From assembly GCA_008508345.1 (NCBI GenBank), contig QNGE01001005.1, positions 34,587-98,586 on the forward strand: DNA of 64,000 nucleotides, in the 5' to 3' direction. Source of the stretch: Paragonimus westermani. Taxonomy: Eukaryota; Platyhelminthes; Trematoda; Plagiorchiida; Troglotrematidae. Shown piece after piece: positions 57,596-64,000 of the stretch. The number at the start of each line of letters is the position of its first letter. Position 1 is the stretch's first letter. The notes under the pieces were generated by a model. That model saw only the letters and a list, made by a program, of their open reading frames with translations. It was not told where the DNA came from and made no database searches. The position numbers and the translations under genes were made by a program.

Positions 57596-58296
57596 CACAG
57601 TCCTTTTTGAAAGGAAGCACTGTATTGGATTTTCGCTTCTATTAAGAGTACATATCTTTGAAATGAAATGAATTTGAAATTCGGTCACGCTTTCTTGGTA
57701 CAACCAATGATCAATGCATTATTGATCCCATAAGATTATATAAAGATGGGCATTACCGACGGAATCTCGCAGAGCCAGTTCTCTTGTCTGAGGCTTTCTT
57801 CTGAAAGAGGCTAGCTGGAAAGTTATTTTGAATGCGAATTTTGTGGTCACCTATGAGTGCTACTCAGTTTATCCCAATCAAATGTTCAGCCACTCGCCAG
57901 TAACCGCCACAGTGTTCAGCAGACTTAAAGAATTCTGTGATTTCCTCTCAGAGAGAAGTCCTAGTACTGGGATCATAGACTTGAGTTAGCAGAACATTTT
58001 TGGTGTCTTCTCCTGAAGCGATCAAACAATCCACGCGCTAATGACAAACGTGTGTGATTAATTATTTGTATATGGCAGTTCAGTCATGCCTAAGGTGAAG
58101 TTATTGTCGCAGTGATCAACACGAATCGGACTTTAAACCCTGATTGCGCTATCATCTGCACCACTGAGGACGTGAGCGCAACTCAAACTTAGTGCCTCTG
58201 TTCTGAAGAGGCCACGTGAAATGTTTATTTGAATGCAAAATCGGCAGCTGAACGTACTCCTATCCACACTCGCCCAGCAAAGATGCTTCAGTAATC
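57596..58296. repeat. ancient SINE-like composite (minus, plus, plus)
   Basis: The minus relic CTTTTTGAAAGGAAGCACTG starts at ~57602. Plus relic one includes TTCTGAAAGAGGCTAGCTGG (57798) and GAATGCGAA, and ends CCAGTAAC (~57907). Plus relic two starts with AAGAATTCTGTGATTTCCTC, has AGAGAGAAGTCCTAGTACTG, an A-box-like GTCGCAGTGATCAACACG (~58109), GAAGAGGCCACGTGAAATG and a CAGTAATC end (~58296). The layout equals composite 4 (29051-30131), including the tail-to-head junction, despite heavy divergence. Confidence 0.6.
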
Positions 58297-58726
58297 TCCG
58301 AAAATCTGCTTTCCTGTCAGTTATGTGTACCTGGTGGCTTCGATCACGTTTGAACGTGGTTATTGGCGCTTAACGAGGTTTGGAACTCATAACTGGACTT
58401 CCTCATAAATTATACAGCCTAGCGAAGTGATCATAGTATTACACAGAACGACTTGGGGCCTGAAAGCAGCCGTCTGCTGGTCGGCAACTGCGTCTAGAGG
58501 CAAACAAGAGAGCACAAAAACCTTCACTACAATACAGAAGATGAGTACGGTGAACAACCTAGTTTCATGTTCTTGCTTAACGATGACAGTGGTGAATTCT
58601 GACACGAACTGATTGAGAAACCCTGCTAAGAAAATCAATCCGTTAGAGCACTGAGAGCACAGTCCACATGACAAACTGGGCTGGGTGTTTAAATGAGCCC
58701 AAATGCGAGATTTCTGAGTTACCGGT

Positions 58727-58805
58727 GTGGCTTCATAGCTCAGATGGTATTGCACTTGCCGCGTCTGAGCATTCTGTTTTCGTCAGTGGCTTAAGTCCGG
58801 CGGGA
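58727..58805 (+). repeat. tRNA-like sequence (pseudogene or SINE head)
   Basis: TAGCTCAGATGGTATTGCAC (about 58737) is a good A-box region, and GGCTTAAGTCCGGC 43 bases further resembles a B box, with GTGG...GGGAGTACA as possible arm remains. Spacing fits a tRNA, but the arms pair poorly, so I read it as a decayed tRNA gene or the head of a second SINE family distinct from the one above. Confidence 0.4.
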
Positions 58806-61669
58806 GTACAGGTTTTTCGCAAATGAAACTTTTCTTAATTCTTCTCATTCAGTTTTACACCTTATCAGGCACGAAATTTGTTGAATTACACAAACGCTGA
58901 TCAAGAACTCAATAAGTTTAATGAGTTTTATGATTTCAATTTGAAGAGATGCCCATCGGGTTTTATCAGCACATGTGCATACTTTTAATAAAGCGACAAA
59001 GGTCATTTGTAATGCTTCACGACGCATACGTTGAACCAACCTCGTTGTATGACAGTCATCTACCATAGATTTCGTTTAACCCACCTTGTTATCATACGTC
59101 GAAGTATAGCGTTTTGGTTATCTTCCATTCCACCCACCTCTCCAATGACGGTTAAAATATCAGCCGAGGTATTCTGTCTTTTAACAGATCGAATGTTTCA
59201 TCTTCATCGTATCAAAGATTAAACACAGAAGGGTATTTTAAAAATGATTATTTAGTTGGAATGCTTACATCTTACCAAACTCAGTAACTTGAGTGTAATG
59301 TTGACCTTCTGTCTCCCTATTCTTAATCTATGACCTGATACCTACGAATCGATTCACATCTTGTTTGTCGCATCTATTTCAACATTCATGACTGGTTTAC
59401 TATATCAAAGGAAGCTTCTGAGTCACATGCAAAACGTCAATAAACCGAGTCATCTATTTTTTACGAGCATTTTTGCAGCTCGTATTTAGTTATGCACATG
59501 TTGGCGCTGAAATACCGTTTTTTGGGTGACCAAAGTAACGACCTAAGTTGTTCTGATACAGTCTTCTCTCCATGTGTACGTGCGGTAGTTTTCTTAGGAG
59601 GTCATCACTGAAATTAAATGGGGTACAGTCTGTTTGATGTGACCTTGCCGGACTGATTCCGTGACCCACATAGGGTAGTAACCTTATCCAATCAACTGAA
59701 ATGTTGACATCTTCACCGAGTGATAATCACGTGTTGGACACCTCGTGACAATAACTCAATAAGCTGACTCACTTAGCTCACTGAAGATATGACTAACCAA
59801 TCAGAATCGGGAGTAACTGGCCATCGGCGTTGTGTTCGCAAAAGTGGTCGAAGAAGCTGATCGGGATGCCATGGTGCTGATGACGTAACACTCGGTGCAA
59901 AGGCGCGCATGTCCATCCGCAGTCCTTTTCTATTTATCAGTTACGCATATTATGCATGTTTTAAGTGATGAGAGTGAACGAGATGCTAGCCTGTCGCAAC
60001 AAGTCTTCTTTGTGATCCGGTGAAACACTTAGGAACATCACAGTGTTTCAGACAACACTAACGATAGTAGCAACTCTGCCGCCGTCTTTGCGTAACGCTG
60101 ACCAGTTCGAATGAAAGTGACTATGATCACATGAACCTGAACAAACACACTAAGGTTGGTTTCTACCACAAACATATTTCGTTACTGGCATCATCACAAG
60201 CACCTTTACAAGATCAGTGATAAATTTACGAAAGCTCTCACCTCAGTCAAGAAGATGAGATTCAAGTATAAAGAATTTAGCCCTAATTTGAATTGGAATA
60301 ATTGTCAGGAATCGCACATAGTTTCTCAGCTGAGCTTTAAAAGTAACGGATTGCTCTTTTGAATTTACCTCTGACCATACTGATCTGATGAGTTCATCTG
60401 TGGATGAAATCAGTGACACAATGAATTGTCATTTTGGGAGCATGCAACATGAACGAAGCATTAGATATATACAACATCAACCTACAGATTCCAAGATCTT
60501 GCTGTTGTTGGGCCAACATGTAATTCAGTGACATAAAACTGGTGCAACAAAGGTTGCTTTAAGGCCGTTAATAATCAAGTGACTAACTAGTCTACTCTTG
60601 GGATCGTTGACAATAAAATCAAAAGACGTGAATTTTGTAATATTAACCGGAATCATGTTTCATAAATTGTGAATGGATAAGCACAACCCTGCTCCAACAG
60701 GTAGAAGCAGACTAAGAGACAGACTGCATTTAGAGCTATAGCCGTATACAATATGCAAAAAATACAAATGGACATTGAACGGCCGGGGCAGTGTGACACG
60801 ACAAACTGAAGTATGCTCAGTACGGGCTTAATGTCAACGGGGACCGTTTTCTAACATAGAGATATGGACAGATATGTTTGGTTGACGACGCTTCATATGA
60901 GTACATGCTAAACACCCTAGTGTGTCTGAAAAACACACTAACAGAGTCGCAGAAGACGACCAAAGGTTTGATGCTCAATGAAATCGAGAACAAATCCGAG
61001 CTGACTGTCTTCTACTGCGCTTGCAGTCACTTGAGCTTGTGTTTATCATTTCGGAGGTTCAACACCCTGTGATATCTCCTAAAGTGGAGCTATCTACCGC
61101 CTGAAGTAAATTTGTAACCCAGGCAGGATGTGACACAGTCAATCTATTTTCTCTTCTAACAGATGCTGAAGGTGACAGCGTGTGCTGCAACAGATGTAGT
61201 CATATTGCTCATGAGACAATGGTGTTTGAGGGATGTTTCAGTTGGTCAGCAAACTGGTAATCCATAAATGGGATTTCTAAATAGTTCCACCTTTCCGACA
61301 CAGTAATACTCTGATACAATTCCCCAAGTTATACTAAGTGCCTCACGATAAAGTATGGATGGTAGCCATTTTTCTACGAACCACAAACGAGGCTTTTATC
61401 TTTCATATGAGAAAAGGTCACTGACACATATCTAACGGACTCCTCCTCCTCAATACGACTAAAGTTTCATCCACGTACTATAGGTGCAATGCCGAATTCC
61501 CTTTACGGTCCTTCTTTTTTCTATGTATTCGCTGTAAAGAGACCTATCGGGATACACTATACTCATTAACCAACGGTAACTTCATCAGGCAATTAGTAAC
61601 TTCGTTCTCCACAACCAATCCTGACGTCGTATGTGCGGAGTTTTTACGGAAAATCCAAGCTGATTCCAT
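58806..61669. other. no recognised gene
   Basis: Nothing firm. A stretch near 59910-59960 vaguely recalls the RT block around RQGCP..SPFLF but is too degraded to call. Confidence 0.4.
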
Positions 61670-62770
61670 TTATAGTAACTGAAGATGGTGCAGTTTAATA
61701 TATCTACAAATCAGTTCACTATTTTCAGTCAATGAGATATTTGCTAGTAGTAAATTTACGTCAAGACCAAGCAAATGGATGCCATCAATGGCCAACCCAT
61801 TGAGGCACACACCGTAGTCAAATTTATCTTCAAAGCAGAACTTCTTACTAAGTTTCCATACTGGTTCTAGCGCTTTTTCATGGGCCACCTAGTAAGTTGA
61901 CTGTGAACACAGTCGGTTATACTTGAATGACGAATTTGGTCTACGAAATTGAATTCATCAACTTGTTGCACTGACAATATTTTTTTTCAGCGTGACTCAA
62001 GCAGCCTTTATGTGCTCAGGATTCTTAATTTTCAGAGAATCATCGTGCCTTGTGATTGGAACAGATCTTTCTGCTTCGTTGGTGATGAAGTGTGTCTTAG
62101 TGCCATATGCAGTTTTGTTCCTGATAGCTGCAACAAACCCCTCATCATGTCCTTGTAGGTGGAAAGTCCAAGTTCGTTCTCGACTGCTTCAATGCCACAG
62201 AATGGGATGGACCAGTTGGCCTTTCTACCTGAAACGGACGTTCCCATTCATTGTATTACATCTACGAGTTTCTCTTTCAGACGTAGAATATAGACGTAGC
62301 AAATAGATAGTTTAGATGATCTGGCAAGTTTTCCAGTCTGTACCTTACAACATCGTTGACCATTCGTCTTACGGCATGTTGGACTGTGCATAAAAAATGC
62401 TTTGCATCTCACTCACATCAAATTTGCTAAAAGCACTTATCGGTGCTCCTCAGGAAAGCCTTGTTGTTGTTGGTTGTTGGAAAAGCTGGTCTTAGAGTCT
62501 TTTTGGTGTATGTCATTCTTGGCTTTTAGCTGAGGGGAACATAGAAATGTCCAAAATGCAACATGCAAATGTAAGACAACCTGAGACTGGGAAGTGTTTT
62601 TGATGTGTTTTATGAAATTATAGAAGACTTCTGTGACAAAGAGTGATATGTGATCCTTGTCATGCTGGAAGTAGCGGATTATAACCCACAACAGTGAAAT
62701 TTTTTTGCCTTGAAGGTAAACAACCATGTGATATGAAGATCGTGCAGTTGAGAGACAAGAAATCACCCGA
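61670..62770 (-). pseudogene. unidentified coding-like stretch, minus strand, broken
   Basis: Several adjacent minus-strand frames (62437-62766, 62032-62247, 61670-61888 and the unlisted frame with FVAAIRNKTAYGTKTHFITN) are longer and more protein-like than the surroundings. Between them, frame changes yield VQHAVRRMVNDVVRYRLENL. It could be an old transposase or retroelement gene. I do not recognise the family. Confidence 0.25.
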
Positions 62771-64000
62771 TCTGATCACAATAGACGTAAGAGATCATCA
62801 TTTCAGGAACGTGATAAAGCCGGGTTCTCTTTGAAAACCTTCAAATTAACCTAACAGAAGTAAGTAGTATGAGATTAATCGATACAAAAAGTTTGGGACT
62901 CTGAAAGAAAGCATATTTATATCTTTTGCCGAGCATCTGCTTGAAACTGGGCATAATCGCGTTCCCGGACTCTTTCACTGTGCTATCCGCCACCATCTTA
63001 TGGTGTGCTCAGGTTACACCTCTACGATTCGCCACCAATTACGAACTTCCGCGTTAATAAACGGTTCATGTTGACATTAAGTCTGCCCCGGTAAGTAGGC
63101 GTGCAGTCTCACTGGACAAGTTTTGGATAGCCGTGTTAAGTTGATCCGTTTGTCTAATGTCTACCAGTGTCCGTTATTTGAATGTGGTTGTGATTCTAGT
63201 CTTGGTATGTCTCTATTTTTGTATATCTGTCATAACCACATTGTGTCTCTATGTGTATGAGTGCGTTCAGAGTGTGTAAAGTGTTGTGCAGGTTAGCTAT
63301 ATAAGAGTACATTATTGAAATTCTTGATAGAAACCAACTGTTAATTGTAGTCCTTCTCCTGAACTTATTGTATTTTTCTGAATCCAGTGCTAAATCCTTT
63401 AAAAAGAATGCCACTTAAGTGGAATATAACCAGTGTTTTATTCGCTAGTATTATCTGGCTTCATGCAAAACACTTTCAAAGCCACCGTATCGTTACTAGT
63501 GTTCTTAGCAAGGTCAGTTGAATGTACAAATCAATGTCAGTCATCAAGAAGTTGTACGAACAAATATTGTTCAAAAGTGAATAGTTTGTTGACAAACGTG
63601 AGCTACTAGCCGGCAGGAGACTGTCATTTCAGGAAGAATCTCAAGTCTGTGAGTGAGAGGAATGAAACCAAAATCACTTGCTGTGATACCAACTGTAAGG
63701 TTGTTCAGAGTTATGGAGCAATATGGAGTTAAACCTATAAGCCTGACGACCATCCGCATATAATTACAGCTTTCGCTCTTCGTTGACCTTTCCGTACGCA
63801 TGATTCGAACAACCGTACTGGTTTGAAGCTTTACTAGTCTGCCAAAATTCATCAGAAATTAATGTCCTCTCTCCACTGATGTCATTGCGTGCAAGGTGAA
63901 CATATTGAACATGTGTTAGTTTGCTCCAATAGGTAATTGAAACGTGAGTAGTTTGCTGCATCGTTCAAAAGCCGGTCAATAGAAATCTTCATAAAAATCG
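62771..64000. other. no recognised feature
   Basis: Short motif-free frames only. Confidence 0.4.

Noticed and set aside
59910..59990. Possible RT relic (block recalling RQGCP..SPFLF)
   Set aside because: Only one short block is suggestive, with no supporting RT motifs on either side.

Overview
The window looks like a gene-poor, repeat-rich stretch of a eukaryotic nuclear genome, most likely a flatworm (digenean trematode). This is an inference from intron-split coding sequence, long intergenic DNA, and the mix of RTE-like non-LTR elements (APE endonuclease plus reverse transcriptase with a conserved Trp-rich tail), Penelope-like elements, a BEL/Pao remnant and a tRNA-derived SINE-like family. 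There is no prokaryotic organisation. One 433-base assembly gap (25919-26351) and three single Ns (38050, 38901, 40258) are present.

The only intact-looking host gene is on the + strand at 15835-32517. It has four exons (15835-16527, 28278-28784, 31004-31327, 32305-32517), all joined in phase 0 with GT/AG borders, and predicts a 578-residue FAD-linked oxidase of the L-gulonolactone / D-arabinonolactone oxidase type. The histidine that carries covalent FAD in classical members appears to be missing. Introns 1 and 2 are packed with copies of one repeat family.

That repeat family is the most unusual feature. It is a monomer of roughly 390-430 bp with a tRNA-Met-like A box / CAT anticodon / B box in its middle. 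It occurs mainly as palindromic composites: a minus copy and a plus copy joined head to head, sometimes followed by another plus copy. At 20159-20641, 25226-26651 and 29051-30131 the whole composite is flanked by one short target-site duplication (15, 12 and 11 bp), so it inserted as a unit. Much older composites at 30283-30690 and 57596-58296 keep the same architecture.

Region by region: 1-2125, two RTE-like fragments head to head; 2.2-15.8 kb, mostly featureless DNA with repeat relics and a decayed RTE-like copy (11.1-12.4 kb); 15.8-32.5 kb, the oxidase gene with palindromic repeats in its introns; 33.2-36.3 kb, a nearly full RTE-like element with nonsense mutations; 36.4-43 kb, a nest of Penelope-like palindromes, a BEL/Pao integrase tail, RTE and SINE fragments and a hammerhead-ribozyme-like motif, including a 1.29 kb near-identical direct duplication 4145 bp apart that may be an assembly artefact; 43-64 kb, mostly featureless DNA with a SINE copy at 51.4 kb, a Penelope relic at 56.8 kb, an old composite at 57.6 kb and a tRNA-like sequence at 58.7 kb.

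Head-to-head inverted pairs with truncated 5' ends in the middle recur in three unrelated retroelement types here (SINE-like, RTE-like, Penelope-like), which hints at a shared integration habit.
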